Assembly: GCF_002741055.1 (NCBI RefSeq)
Contig: NZ_CP016809.1
Location: 1,488,001 to 1,552,000 of the forward strand
DNA from: Paenibacillus ihbetae
GTDB taxonomy: Bacteria; Bacillota; Bacilli; Paenibacillales; Paenibacillaceae
Direction of reading: 5' to 3'
Length of the DNA: 64,000 nt
The notes under the pieces were generated by a model that did no database searches, was not told the origin of the DNA, and worked only from the letters and a program-made list of their open reading frames with translations. How positions within the stretch are numbered: position 1 is the first letter of the stretch; the number at the start of each line of letters is the position of its first letter. Of this stretch, positions 54,395-63,632 are shown one piece after another. The position numbers were made by a program, and so were the translations under genes.

Positions 54395-54847
54395 TCAATC
54401 GAAACGTTCGACGTAGGCGTGGTTTGCCCGAAGCGCGTGGACAATCGCGTCGTAATCCTCGTCTCTTACCTTAACGGACAACGCATACTTCAAATCCCCG
54501 TAGTCCCTGTCCGTCACGTCCGCTTCCCGCCACCGGTCGGAACGGTCTCCGTCGCCGTCCGCGCGGTCCTCCGCGAGATCTCCGGTCAGCGCCCTGTCCC
54601 CTCCGATAACGACGCCGGGTGCCCCGATGACGCCGCCGGGTGCGGCCGCAGTACCGGTTCCCATCGTCGCGCCGGCGGTGCCTGAGTTGTTCCAAGGCAC
54701 TAGCGGCACCAGAATATTTGTCCAGCTGCGGATCGGGTCTTGAAGCTGACCCACCTCAAGCTGCTCGGTGTGGTAGGTCAGCAGCGTCGTTCTGGCACCT
54801 TCTGCTTCATCTTCGGTCCTGAAATAAGCTTGAATTTGTTTCGACAT
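54395..54847 (-). CDS. Hypothetical protein with Gly/Ala-rich centre
   Basis: A 150-aa protein starting MSKQIQAYFRTEDEAEGART, 7 nt after GGAGG. The N-terminal 40 residues resemble the start of small stress proteins that use a TEDEA motif. The centre is Gly/Ala-rich (GTAGATMGTGTAAAPGGVIG), followed by an Asp-rich repeat-like stretch (EDRADGDGDRSDRWREADVT). The C-terminal segment has KYALSVKVRDEDYDAIVHAL. The layout suggests a stress or surface-associated protein but I do not recognise it with confidence. Confidence 0.75.
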   Translation of the reverse strand: MSKQIQAYFRTEDEAEGARTTLLTYHTEQLEVGQLQDPIRSWTNILVPLVPWNNSGTAGATMGTGTAAAPGGVIGAPGVVIGGDRALTGDLAEDRADGDGDRSDRWREADVTDRDYGDLKYALSVKVRDEDYDAIVHALRANHAYVERFD

Positions 54848-54924
54848 GTCCATTCCTCCTTTTTTCAAAAGCTATCGTTTTGAAAAGACTGGCCTTGCAT
54901 GGAAAAACTGCCTTTACTGCCGGA

Positions 54925-55431
54925 TCAGAGCGCCTTCAGCAGCTCGCGAACAAAGGCCGGCTCGTCCTTCGGCGTGCGGGACGTAATGAAATTTCGGTCC
55001 ACTACAACCTCTTCATCCTTGAACTGCGCACCGGCGTTCACCATGTCGTCCTGAAGCGGCGGATACGATGTGATCGTTCGGCCCTTCAGCAGATCGGCGC
55101 TTGCCAGAATTTGCGGTCCGTGACAGATGGCGGCAATCGGCTTGCCCGCACGGTCTGCCGCTGTGACAAACTGCAATATATGGGAATCCAGACGTAAATT
55201 CTCCGGTGAAGAGCCGCCTGGAATAACCACCGCATCATAATCCTCTATTTTAGCATCGGCAATTGCTTTATCCGTCGTGTACGAAGCCTTACCTTGCTTG
55301 CCTTTCACTTCCTGACCCTGCTTCAAGCCGATTATCTCCGCCTCATGCCCAGCTTCCTTTACGGCGTCATAAGGGGTCTTCATCTCGGAATCCTCGAACT
55401 GATCTGCTAGCAGAAATGCAACCTTGCTCAT
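54925..55431 (-). CDS. DJ-1/PfpI family protein, intracellular protease/deglycase-like
   Basis: A 168-aa single-domain protein of the DJ-1/PfpI superfamily (B. subtilis YraA type). The nucleophile Cys is in IAAICHGPQILAS; the conserved His follows it directly. FEDSEMKTPYDAV supplies the conserved Glu near residue 15. Members degrade or repair damaged proteins or glycated substrates under stress. The ATG is 9 nt after AAGGAG. Confidence 0.88.
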   Translation of the reverse strand: MSKVAFLLADQFEDSEMKTPYDAVKEAGHEAEIIGLKQGQEVKGKQGKASYTTDKAIADAKIEDYDAVVIPGGSSPENLRLDSHILQFVTAADRAGKPIAAICHGPQILASADLLKGRTITSYPPLQDDMVNAGAQFKDEEVVVDRNFITSRTPKDEPAFVRELLKAL

Positions 55432-55576
55432 CTGGCATGTCTCCTTTCACGATTGGTCCTCGATTTGTTATTACCCTGTCGCGCTTCTTTTATAACAACG
55501 AACTTCCGAAGGGCAGTAGAGGGCCGACCGACCTTGACTTGACACGCAATGCTTGCATTAAGCATGGCTTCCAACC

Positions 55577-55606
55577 TAAAAAAGCCCGGAGCACGACCTC
55601 CGGACC
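55577..55606 (-). terminator. Terminator downstream of the small gene at 55648
   Basis: GTCCGGAG pairs with CTCCGGGC around GTCGTG, followed on the minus strand by TTTTTT. It ends about 40 nt past the stop codon of the small gene. Confidence 0.7.
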
Positions 55607-55647
55607 TTCTAAAACCTTATTCCTAAGTTCCCTATTCCATAAAGGGG

Positions 55648-55824
55648 CTACGATCTCGGCAGCAGCCTTCGGTACTGCCCCTTCATTGCCAGCGCCAGCA
55701 CAGGATCATCCGGCGCCGCCGATAGCCGCTCCACTCCCGTGCTCTCTCTGATGCCGCTCGACGGCTCACATGCTTTCAACCCGCTGCAAAGGGAAGACTT
55801 GGGGGATTGACGCATCGGTCGCAT
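55648..55824 (-). CDS. Hypothetical small protein
   Basis: A 58-aa frame starting MRPMRQSPKSSLCSGLKACE with AAGGAG close upstream. The spacing is 2 nt to the first ATG and 11 nt to the second (55815), so the true start is unclear. A terminator follows. Composition is Ser/Pro/Arg-rich and no family is recognised. It may be noncoding. Confidence 0.35.
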   Translation of the reverse strand: MRPMRQSPKSSLCSGLKACEPSSGIRESTGVERLSAAPDDPVLALAMKGQYRRLLPRS

Positions 55825-55922
55825 CACTCCTTCATTCGCTTGGTAGTGCAAGCAGAACAATTACCCCCACAGGTTGCCCAAAAATTTCGGGATCATGCAC
55901 GAAAGGCCATCATAACTGATGG

Positions 55923-56369
55923 CTAGGAAGCACGGCTATCGATAATAATCGTGACAGGACCCCAGTTCGTGAGCGACACGTCCATCATCGCGCCGAATAT
56001 GCCGGTCTCCACAGTCAGTCCTTTTGCCGTCAGCTCCTGGTTGAATGCCTCGTAAAGTGCCTTGGCCGCGTCTGGCTTCGCCGCCGCCATGAAGTTCGGA
56101 CGCTTTCCCTTACGGGTGTCGCCGTAGAGCGTGAACTGGGAAACGGACAGCACAGCCCCGCCGACATCCAGGACGCTGAAGTTCATTTTCCCTTCCTCAT
56201 CCTCGAATATCCGCAGTCCGGCCACCTTGTCCGCTATATATTTTACGTCCTTCTCGTCATCTTCATGGGTCACGCCGACGAGCACCATAAGCCCCTCTCC
56301 GATCCGGCCCACAACCTCGCCTCCGACCGAAACCTCCGCATGCTTGCATCGCTGAATGACAACTCTCAT
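55923..56369 (-). CDS. dtd: D-aminoacyl-tRNA deacylase
   Basis: Removes D-amino acids from mischarged tRNA; a stereochemical proofreading enzyme. The 148-aa protein has the DTD signature [37 protein letters not shown] supplies the SQFTL active site, and the C-terminal [11 protein letters not shown] gives the cross-subunit Gly-cisPro motif. It lies 115 nt after rel, with a terminator-like hairpin between, in the conserved rel-dtd arrangement. Confidence 0.95.
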   Translation of the reverse strand: MRVVIQRCKHAEVSVGGEVVGRIGEGLMVLVGVTHEDDEKDVKYIADKVAGLRIFEDEEGKMNFSVLDVGGAVLSVSQFTLYGDTRKGKRPNFMAAAKPDAAKALYEAFNQELTAKGLTVETGIFGAMMDVSLTNWGPVTIIIDSRAS

Positions 56370-56412
56370 AACACTTAGCTCCCTCTGTCAAAAAAATAAG
56401 TTTCCACAATAA

Positions 56413-56443
56413 TAAAAGGCCTGCTCCCTGAAGGGCAGCAGAC
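56413..56443 (-). terminator. Terminator between rel and dtd
   Basis: GTCTGCTGCCC pairs with GGGAGCAGGC around TTCA, followed on the minus strand by CTTTTATTATT. It lies between the rel stop and the dtd start, so dtd may need its own promoter or read-through. Confidence 0.6.
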
Positions 56444-56484
56444 CGTGAATGCATCAGGCACCGGAAGCCCGCACGAAATAAGAA

Positions 56485-58665
56485 TCACTGCATGATCCGG
56501 TGAACGGTATAGACATCCTTCACCCGCTTAATGCGCTCTACGACCGAATGCAGATGATCGGTATTCCGAATCAGAATCGTCATGTGGATCATCGCCATTT
56601 TATTCTTGTCCGAGCGGCCCGTGACGGCGGATATATTCGTCTTGCTCTCCGAAACGGCTTGCAGCACCTCATTCAAGAGCCCGTTCCGATCATGCCCGGT
56701 CACCTCGATATCGACGCTGTAGTTAGCCTCCACCGAGGATTCCCATTCGACCTCGATCACCCGTGCGGCATCCTCGCCTTCGCCCGTGGCCGGCAGGTTC
56801 GGACAGTCCGATCGATGGACCGACACGCCGCGGCCCCGCGTAACATAACCGACGATATCGTCTCCCGGAACCGGGTTGCAGCAGCGGGCGAAACGGACCA
56901 ACAGATTATCGATCCCCTTGACGCGAACGCCGTTCGTTGGACGGCTGCGCTTCTCGGCCGGCTTGATCTCCTTCATCTCGGAGGTCATCTCCAGCTGATT
57001 GGCTGCTTCCTCCTGCTCCCTGCGCATCTTCTCCGTAACCTTGGTACAGATCTGCGCGGCGGTAATGCCCCCGAAGCCGATGGCCGAAAGCATGTCTTCG
57101 ATATCATTGAAAGCGAATTTCTTCGCCGCTTCGATCAGCTTATCATCGGTGGTCCATTCGGACACGTCAAGGCCGAGGCGCTTAAATTCCCGCTCCAGCA
57201 TTTCGCGTCCCTTTTCCACATTCTCTTCCCGCTTTTCCTTCTTGAACCACTGCTTGATTTTGCTCCGAGCATGGGAGGACTGGGCAATCTTGAGCCAATC
57301 CTGGCTCGGCCCGTAGGAATGCTTGGAGGTAAGGATTTCGACGATATCGCCCGTTTTCAGCTGATGATCCAGCGGAACAATCCGTCCGTTGACCTTGGCG
57401 CCGATCGTCCGGTTGCCGACCTCGGTATGAATCCGATACGCAAAATCCAGGGGCACCGAACCGGACGGGAGCTCGATGACCTCGCCTTTCGGCGTGAATA
57501 CAAAGACCAAATCCGAGAAAAAGTCCATTTTTAACGATTCGACAAATTCCGACGCATCCTTTGTCTCATGCTGGAGCTCCAGAATTTCACGGAAAAATGT
57601 CAACCGGTTATCGAAGCTTCCGCTGGAACCGGCAGAGCCTTCTTTATACGCCCAGTGGGCGGCGATACCGTATTCGGCCGTCCGATGCATCTCCCACGTC
57701 CGGATCTGGACCTCGGTAGGCTCTCCGTTAGGTCCGACGACGGTCGTATGCAAGGACTGGTACATATTCGTCTTCGGCATGGCGATATAATCTTTGAATC
57801 GGCCCGGCATCGGCTTCCACAGGGTGTGGATGATCCCCAGCGTGGCATAACAATCTTTAATATTGTCGACAATAATCCGAATGGCAAGCAAATCGTAAAT
57901 TTCGTTAAATTGCTTGTTCTTCACCGTCATCTTCTTAAAGACGCTGTAAATATGCTTCGGTCTTCCCGACAGATCCGCCTGAATACCCATTTCATCCAGC
58001 TTCTCGCGGATACAGACGATAACGTTGTCAATATACTGCTCGCGCTCCGCCCGCTTCTTATGCATCAGATTCGCGATGCGGTAATACTGCTGCGGGTTCA
58101 AGTAGCGCAGTGCAATATCCTCCATCTCCCACTTGATCGCGGAAATACCGAGGCGATGGGCGATGGGACAGAAAATCTCCAGGGTCTCATAAGAGATGCG
58201 ACGCTGGCTTTCCTCGGACTGGTATTTCAAAGTCCGCATATTATGAAGTCGATCCGCCAGTTTGATCACGATGACCCGGATATCCCGCGCCATGGCGATA
58301 AACATCTTGCGGTAATTTTCGTTCTGCTGCTCTTCCTTGGATCTGAACTGGATCCGCTCGAGCTTGGTAAGCCCATCCACCAGCATGGCGCAGGTATCCC
58401 CGAAACGCTCCCGAATCTGGTCAAGGGATACGGTCGTGTCCTCAACGACATCGTGCAGCAGCGCAGCGATGATCGACAGCGTGTCCATCTGCATGTTCAC
58501 CACGATGTCGGCAACCGCGAGCGGATGAAGAATATAAGGTTCTCCCGATTTCCGCACTTGTCCGTGGTGGGCTTGTTCCGCAAATTCATACGCTTCCCGG
58601 ATGCGGAGAAGATCGGGTTCTTTAATATAGGCGCTGGCCTTTTCGAGTAATCGCTCTATGCCCAT
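56485..58665 (-). CDS. rel: Bifunctional (p)ppGpp synthetase/hydrolase (Rel)
   Basis: The stringent-response enzyme that makes and degrades (p)ppGpp. The 726-aa protein has the full domain order: an HD hydrolase domain (GEPYILHPLAVADIVVNMQM, ALLHDVVEDTT, KLADRLHNMRTL), a synthetase domain (AIRIIVDNIKDCYATLG, MPKTNMYQSLHTTVVGPNGE), then TGS (FTPKGEVIELPSGSVPLDFA). A zinc-finger region with CCNPVPGD and an ACT domain end the protein. Both hydrolase and synthetase motifs are intact. It lies divergent from uraA. Confidence 0.97.
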   Translation of the reverse strand: MGIERLLEKASAYIKEPDLLRIREAYEFAEQAHHGQVRKSGEPYILHPLAVADIVVNMQMDTLSIIAALLHDVVEDTTVSLDQIRERFGDTCAMLVDGLTKLERIQFRSKEEQQNENYRKMFIAMARDIRVIVIKLADRLHNMRTLKYQSEESQRRISYETLEIFCPIAHRLGISAIKWEMEDIALRYLNPQQYYRIANLMHKKRAEREQYIDNVIVCIREKLDEMGIQADLSGRPKHIYSVFKKMTVKNKQFNEIYDLLAIRIIVDNIKDCYATLGIIHTLWKPMPGRFKDYIAMPKTNMYQSLHTTVVGPNGEPTEVQIRTWEMHRTAEYGIAAHWAYKEGSAGSSGSFDNRLTFFREILELQHETKDASEFVESLKMDFFSDLVFVFTPKGEVIELPSGSVPLDFAYRIHTEVGNRTIGAKVNGRIVPLDHQLKTGDIVEILTSKHSYGPSQDWLKIAQSSHARSKIKQWFKKEKREENVEKGREMLEREFKRLGLDVSEWTTDDKLIEAAKKFAFNDIEDMLSAIGFGGITAAQICTKVTEKMRREQEEAANQLEMTSEMKEIKPAEKRSRPTNGVRVKGIDNLLVRFARCCNPVPGDDIVGYVTRGRGVSVHRSDCPNLPATGEGEDAARVIEVEWESSVEANYSVDIEVTGHDRNGLLNEVLQAVSESKTNISAVTGRSDKNKMAMIHMTILIRNTDHLHSVVERIKRVKDVYTVHRIMQ

Positions 58666-58689
58666 TTTGGAGTCCTTCTCTTCCCTTTC

Positions 58690-58717
58690 TATATAAAATG
58701 GAACCCGCCCTTGTCAA
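58690..58717 (-). promoter_or_regulatory. Sigma-A promoter of rel
   Basis: On the minus strand TTGACA (58717-58712) and TATATA (58695-58690) are separated by 16 bp. The -35 is a perfect consensus. Confidence 0.7.
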
Positions 58718-58912
58718 AACGTGCAGGTTCCCTCTTGATGGTTTTCCTCTCATTATGACGCTTGTGGCGGTTTACGTCAACCGTATGCAGGTTTCTCCAA
58801 TCACGGATCGCGCAATCGCTAACAGTTACATACATTATGCCCTATTCCTGGTGAACAGACATCCGGATTCGACAAAGCTTGTATCTTTTTTGACGGACTG
58901 CAAAAAATATTG

Positions 58913-58936
58913 TTGAAAAAACGAACAATTGTATTT
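58913..58936 (+). promoter_or_regulatory. Promoter region of uraA with PurBox-like sequence
   Basis: TTGAAA at 58913-58918 is a plausible -35; 17 bp later TAATCT is a weak -10. AAAAACGAACAAT at 58917-58929 matches the PurR box AWWWCCGAACWWT in 12 of 13 positions, overlapping the -35. A second CGCGAACGG word lies near 58955. PurR control is inference only. Confidence 0.4.
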
Positions 58937-58999
58937 AATCTATTAAAGATCGTACGCGAACGGTCCTATATTTAAAGTCCTATAGAGGAGTGGAATAAC

Positions 59000-60301
59000 T
59001 TGCAACGCGAAATTCAGGTTGATGAAAAGCTTCCGCTTGGCCCCGGTTTCCTGCTGAGCCTTCAGCATTTGTTCGCCATGTTCGGAAGCACGGTGCTCGT
59101 TCCTAACTTGTTCGGTGTGGATCCCGGCATGATCCTGCTGATGAACGGGATCGGCACGCTGCTCTACATTTTTTTCTGTAAAGGGAAAATTCCCGCCTAC
59201 CTCGGCTCAAGCTTCGCCTTCATCGCACCGGTCCTGCTGGTGCTGGATGGCAACCCGGATGCCAACTACGGAAAAGCACTCGGCGCGTTCATCGTTACCG
59301 GGGTCATCTTCTGCTTTGTTGCCCTTATCGTTAAGTACGCAGGAACCAAGTGGATCGACTTTGTTTTCCCTCCGGCCGTCATGGGCGCCATTATCGCCAT
59401 GATCGGTTTGGAGCTCGTGCCAGTTGCCGCAGACATGGCCGGCTTACTCCCTGCAGAAGGGGAGTCCATCAATCCGACAACGGTAACGATCTCGCTCGTA
59501 ACCCTCGGCGTAACCGTGTTCGGATCGGTGCTGTTCCGGGGCTTTCCCAAAATCATTCATATCCTGATCGGGATCGTGGTAGGTTATGCGCTGTCCTTTG
59601 CGCTTGGCGTTGTGGAAACGGAGAGAATCGCCGAGGCCAGCTTCCTCTCCATGCCTGAAATTACGACGCCGGTATTCGACGCTACAGCCATCTTCAGCAT
59701 TATTCTGGTCTCGCTTGTCGTGATCGTGGAGCACATCGGACACCTGCTCGTAACCAGCAATATTGTTGGCAGGGATTTAGCGAAAGACCCGGGGCTTCAC
59801 CGCTCCCTGCTCGGCAACGGGGTCTCCACCATTTTGTCCGGCTTCGTCGGCTCGACGCCGAACACGACCTATGGGGAGAACATCGGCGTCATGGCGCTGA
59901 CGAAGGTATACTCGGTATACGTCATTGCCGGAGCGGCCGTCATTGCGATTCTGCTCTCGTTCTCCGGCTCGTTCTCGGCCGTCGTGGCCAATATTCCAAC
60001 GCCGGTTATGGGCGGCGTGTCCTTGCTGCTGTTTGGTGTAATCGCGGCTTCCGGCCTGCGGATTTTCGTTGAGCAGAAAGTCGATTTCTCCAAGGCAAGC
60101 AACATGATTATGGCGACGCTGGTATTCGTAACCGGCATCAGCGGCGTTTCCTTGAAGATCTGGACGGTAGAATTGAAAGGTATGGCTTTGGCAACGATCG
60201 TGGGCATGTGCCTCGCTATTCTCTTCAAACTGTTTGAAATAACGGGGCTCTCTAACGAAAAGAATAACGAACAGCCTATCACCGAGAAAACGCCGGACTA
60301 A
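59000..60301 (+). CDS. uraA: Uracil permease (NCS2 nucleobase transporter)
   Basis: Proton-coupled uptake of uracil. The 433-aa protein has about 12-14 hydrophobic segments. Strong UraA/PyrP features are LSLQHLFAMFGSTVLVPNLF and AYLGSSFAFIAPVLLV. The NCS2 signature region VEHIGHLLVTSN and FVGSTPNTTYGENIG contain the conserved substrate-binding residues. The TTG start is 9 nt after GAGGAG. The C-terminus is hydrophilic. A xanthine or other nucleobase specificity cannot be fully excluded. It is monocistronic with its own terminator. Confidence 0.92.
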   Translation: MQREIQVDEKLPLGPGFLLSLQHLFAMFGSTVLVPNLFGVDPGMILLMNGIGTLLYIFFCKGKIPAYLGSSFAFIAPVLLVLDGNPDANYGKALGAFIVTGVIFCFVALIVKYAGTKWIDFVFPPAVMGAIIAMIGLELVPVAADMAGLLPAEGESINPTTVTISLVTLGVTVFGSVLFRGFPKIIHILIGIVVGYALSFALGVVETERIAEASFLSMPEITTPVFDATAIFSIILVSLVVIVEHIGHLLVTSNIVGRDLAKDPGLHRSLLGNGVSTILSGFVGSTPNTTYGENIGVMALTKVYSVYVIAGAAVIAILLSFSGSFSAVVANIPTPVMGGVSLLLFGVIAASGLRIFVEQKVDFSKASNMIMATLVFVTGISGVSLKIWTVELKGMALATIVGMCLAILFKLFEITGLSNEKNNEQPITEKTPD

Positions 60302-60321
60302 AGCTGTGTGGGAGCATGATG

Positions 60322-60352
60322 AAAAACAGCCGCAAACTGCGGCTGTTTTTTC
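60322..60352 (+). terminator. Terminator of uraA
   Basis: AAAACAGCCGCA pairs with TGCGGCTGTTTT around AAC, followed by TTT. Confidence 0.9.
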
Positions 60353-60569
60353 ATCTTCCATTGCGAGATTCTCTGTTTCAATCGCCTTTTAGTGCCCTCG
60401 ATATAAAGACATTGATCGTATGGACATGAAGTATATTTCAATCAAGGGATTTCCCCCCTTCTCCGTACCGCCTCTCAGTGGATCGAAGGTTATTAATCAG
60501 GGAGAGCTATATCTCAATATAGACCAAAGAGGGCACGGTTGCATATCCTTCAGCCCCCTGAACAATCGT

Positions 60570-60603
60570 AAAAAAAAGGTCCTGAGCCATTGCTCAGGAC
60601 CTT
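60570..60603 (-). terminator. Terminator of apt
   Basis: AAAGGTCCTGAGC pairs with GCTCAGGACCTTT around ATG, followed on the minus strand by eight T, about 30 nt past the stop. Confidence 0.92.
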
Positions 60604-60630
60604 TCTTTATTTCCCGGGAAAATTTGTCGT

Positions 60631-61146
60631 TTACTCGTATTTCATAAGCGTAAAGACATCGATTCCATCCAGCTTCGAACGCCCGTTCAGATCTGCAAGC
60701 TCGATCATAAATGCAGCGCCGACCACATTGCCGCCCAGCTGACGAATCAAGTTAACCGATGTGGAAATGGTGCCGCCGGTTGCGAGAAGATCATCGGCAA
60801 TCAGTACATTCTGTCCTTTTTCGATGGCGTCGGTATGCATAGCCAGTCGGTCTTTGCCATACTCGAGGTCATATCCTACCTCAATCGTTTCGTAAGGGAG
60901 CTTTCCGCTCTTGCGAATCGGCGTAAACCCGACGCCAAGCGCATAGGCCAGCGGTGCGCCGACAACAAAGCCGCGCGCCTCCGGGCCCGCGATCACGTCA
61001 ATTTTGAGGTCGGATACCATCGTTTTCAGCTCTTCGATTGCTTTGCGGTATACCTCGCCATTTTTCAGAAGCGTCGTAATGTCTTTAAAACTGATTCCTG
61101 GCTGCGGAAAGTCGGGAACGACGCGAATATAATCTTTAAAATCCAA
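60631..61146 (-). CDS. apt: Adenine phosphoribosyltransferase
   Basis: Salvages adenine to AMP using PRPP. The 171-aa protein starts (M)DFKDYIRVVPDFPQPGISFK. It contains GPEARGFVVGAPLAYALG and the PRPP motif VLIADDLLATGGTISTSV. The TTG start at 61146 is 8 nt after AGGAGG and gives the usual family length; the frame extends upstream 7 codons. It follows recJ by 26 nt, matching the conserved recJ-apt-rel order, though rel here is separated by uraA. Confidence 0.96.
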   Translation of the reverse strand: MDFKDYIRVVPDFPQPGISFKDITTLLKNGEVYRKAIEELKTMVSDLKIDVIAGPEARGFVVGAPLAYALGVGFTPIRKSGKLPYETIEVGYDLEYGKDRLAMHTDAIEKGQNVLIADDLLATGGTISTSVNLIRQLGGNVVGAAFMIELADLNGRSKLDGIDVFTLMKYE

Positions 61147-61172
61147 CTTAATCTCCTCCTGTATCATTACGG

Positions 61173-63572
61173 CTAAGAAACATCTTTAGTACGGGACATC
61201 ATCCACTGGGTTAATTGTTCAGTACCGGCATGCAGCAAATGCTGTTCCATGTCCGCAAGATTGCTTAATTCCCGGAAATGCCGGGAAGCATCAAGCGGTT
61301 TCTTCTCCGGTTTAGGAACAAAGGTAATCCATCCCTTGGAACGCTGGATGAACACCAATTCCTCAAATACATCCAGCGCTTTGGCCAGCATGCGTGAGGA
61401 CAGCGAGGTTCGCCGCTTCAGCTGGGCCACCGCTTCCTGCTCCGGTACCGGCGAGGATGCCATGCCGGCGAGCAGAACGTATAGCTGCTTGAACTGTTCG
61501 CGGCTCGGGATCAGCAATCGTTCACGCTCATTCCGAGTCGGATGCAGCATGAATATATTAGGAACGTTATGGAATGCCTTCATCATCGCATCCAGCTGTT
61601 CGGCGCTCTCCGGTATGTCCAGCACGAACAAAACGGAAGTGTCTTCTTTAGGTTTGCTCTCAGCAACATCATTATCCGGCATAATGCCAGCATTCCTATC
61701 ATATACCCAAAGGCACATATCATACAATTGACTTTTTATTTCAGGATGTGAATCTTTTGCATATACGACGGCGGACTTGTCGGCTGAGCACTGCAGGTAA
61801 GGCGCAAGCTCCGCTCTCCACCGTTTGATTGCACTTAAAGGCTCCGGAGTCCCGCGGAAATCAAACACCTGCCTGGAAGAAACCCGAAGGTCTTGAACCA
61901 GGAGCTGGAGCCTGCGGCTGCCGTTCCATTCATTGACAGACATCTCGCCAAGAACATCCATCACCGTGCCAGCCGGCAGCAGATCGGCCAGATGGCCGCT
62001 CCCGAAGAAGAGCGCATCGATTTGCTGCCCCTTCTGCGCAATCCGCAGCTTCAGATGCTTGCCTTCCTTGCCGATTTTCCGTACTTCTTGTACCGTAACA
62101 TCCCGAAAAATGATCTTGGGAACGGCGTTGGCCATCCCGAACGGTCCAAGCAGCTCCAGCTGCTCAATGACGGGAAGCGAGACGTCCGACATGCTGCATT
62201 CCAAATCCGCTTCGCAAACAGCGGTAAAATGCTCTTCCCTCAGCACTCCATCAGCGAATTGCTGTAGTGCATGTTCAAATTCGTCCAGCCTGTCCCGGTG
62301 CAGGCTCATGCCTGCAGCCGACGGATGGCCGCCGAAATGATCCATGACGTCCCGGCAGGAGTTTAGAGCCTCATAAATGTCCAGCCCTGGAATGGAACGG
62401 GCCGAGCCCTTGCAGTTGCCACTCTCGGGATCGATACCAAGAATGACAACCGGCCGGTAGAACCGCTCCAGCACTTTGGACGCTACAATGCCGACAACCC
62501 CTACATTCCAGCCTTCGCCAGCCAGTACAATAACGGAGGGCAAGCGCTCTCCCCACTTGGCGTTAACCATTTCAAGCGCTTCCTGTACGATCGTTTCTAC
62601 GACCTGCTGCCGGTCCTTGTTCAAGGCGTCCAGCTCAAACGCCAGCCGCTCGGCCTCCTCCCGGCTCTCCGTCGTAAGAAGCGTAACCGCCCTGCCGGCG
62701 TGATCCAGCCGGCCGCTGGCATTAATCCTCGGGGCCATGGCAAAGGCCACGTTGACAGCCGTCACCTGCTCGACATGGACCCCCGATACCTCGAGCAGAC
62801 AACGAATGCCTTCATACCGGGTAAATCGCATCGATTCGATCCCTTGCTTAACGAGCACGCGATTCTCGCCGGTCAGCGGCATCAGGTCGGCAATCGTACC
62901 GATCGCAACGATCTCGAGCCATTCTTTCGGCGGTTCTCCCACAAGGGCCTGTGCCAGTTTATAGGCTACGCCGACCCCTGCCAGGCCTTTAAACGGGTAG
63001 GGGCAAGTTTTCATTTTCGGGTTGATCAGCGCATACGCATCGGGCAGCCGCTCCGGCGGTTCATGATGATCGGTGACGATCACATCCATACCAAGCTCAT
63101 TTGCATATGCGATCTGTTCGACCGCGCTGATTCCCGTATCGACCGTAATCACCAGGCTAACGCCTTGCTGGTGCGCCCAATCGAGCGCATGATTATGTAG
63201 GCCATAACCTTCGTTCGCGCGGTGAGGAATGTATATATCGTAGGAGGCTCCCAGCTCCCGCATTAACTGAATCATGAGCGAGGTGCTGGAGACCCCGTCG
63301 GCATCATAATCGCCGTAGATCAGAATATGCTCCCGATCCTCCAGCGCTTTTCGAATACGCGGAACGGCCTCACGCATCCCCTGCATGAGATAAGGATCGT
63401 GGGTAAGCTCCAAAGAGCCGTACAGGAACCTGTTCCCGTCTTCCAAGGATAATACTCCCCGTGCCGCCAGCAATGATGCCACGACAGGCGACAGGGACAT
63501 TTCCTTAGCAAGCCATTGTGCCGTATGATGATCCGGGGCTTTTACCCGCCATTCATATTTGGAATACAGCAC
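61173..63572 (-). CDS. recJ: Single-stranded-DNA-specific exonuclease RecJ
   Basis: 5'-3' exonuclease used in mismatch repair and recombination. The 799-aa protein carries the DHH phosphoesterase motifs ILIYGDYDADGVSSTSLM and VITVDTGISA, with VIVTDHHEPPE and the following INPKMKTCPYPFKGLAGVGV. The DHHA1 domain has GSARSIPGLDIYEALNSC and DHFGGHPSAAGMSL. A C-terminal OB fold and an extra region of about 220 residues follow, as in Firmicute RecJ. GTG start at 63572 follows AGGAAGGTG. Confidence 0.96.
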   Translation of the reverse strand: MLYSKYEWRVKAPDHHTAQWLAKEMSLSPVVASLLAARGVLSLEDGNRFLYGSLELTHDPYLMQGMREAVPRIRKALEDREHILIYGDYDADGVSSTSLMIQLMRELGASYDIYIPHRANEGYGLHNHALDWAHQQGVSLVITVDTGISAVEQIAYANELGMDVIVTDHHEPPERLPDAYALINPKMKTCPYPFKGLAGVGVAYKLAQALVGEPPKEWLEIVAIGTIADLMPLTGENRVLVKQGIESMRFTRYEGIRCLLEVSGVHVEQVTAVNVAFAMAPRINASGRLDHAGRAVTLLTTESREEAERLAFELDALNKDRQQVVETIVQEALEMVNAKWGERLPSVIVLAGEGWNVGVVGIVASKVLERFYRPVVILGIDPESGNCKGSARSIPGLDIYEALNSCRDVMDHFGGHPSAAGMSLHRDRLDEFEHALQQFADGVLREEHFTAVCEADLECSMSDVSLPVIEQLELLGPFGMANAVPKIIFRDVTVQEVRKIGKEGKHLKLRIAQKGQQIDALFFGSGHLADLLPAGTVMDVLGEMSVNEWNGSRRLQLLVQDLRVSSRQVFDFRGTPEPLSAIKRWRAELAPYLQCSADKSAVVYAKDSHPEIKSQLYDMCLWVYDRNAGIMPDNDVAESKPKEDTSVLFVLDIPESAEQLDAMMKAFHNVPNIFMLHPTRNERERLLIPSREQFKQLYVLLAGMASSPVPEQEAVAQLKRRTSLSSRMLAKALDVFEELVFIQRSKGWITFVPKPEKKPLDASRHFRELSNLADMEQHLLHAGTEQLTQWMMSRTKDVS

Positions 63573-63632
63573 AGGATAATCACCTTCCTCTCTCCTGCCG
63601 CTTTCCTGCTGTCTTGTGCGTAGATCATTCGA

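Larger units (their letters stand above)
58666..58999. other. Divergent intergenic region between rel and uraA
   Basis: No gene is supported. It holds the rel promoter and the uraA promoter with a PurBox-like site, listed separately. Confidence 0.5.
60302..60630. other. Convergent intergenic region between uraA and apt
   Basis: No convincing gene. It holds the uraA terminator (60322-60352) and the apt terminator (60570-60603); the 220 bp between them shows no recognisable signal. Confidence 0.5.

Noticed and set aside
60420..60647. A 75-codon plus-strand frame between uraA and apt.
   Set aside because: It runs through the apt terminator and into the apt 3' end and has no convincing start signal.
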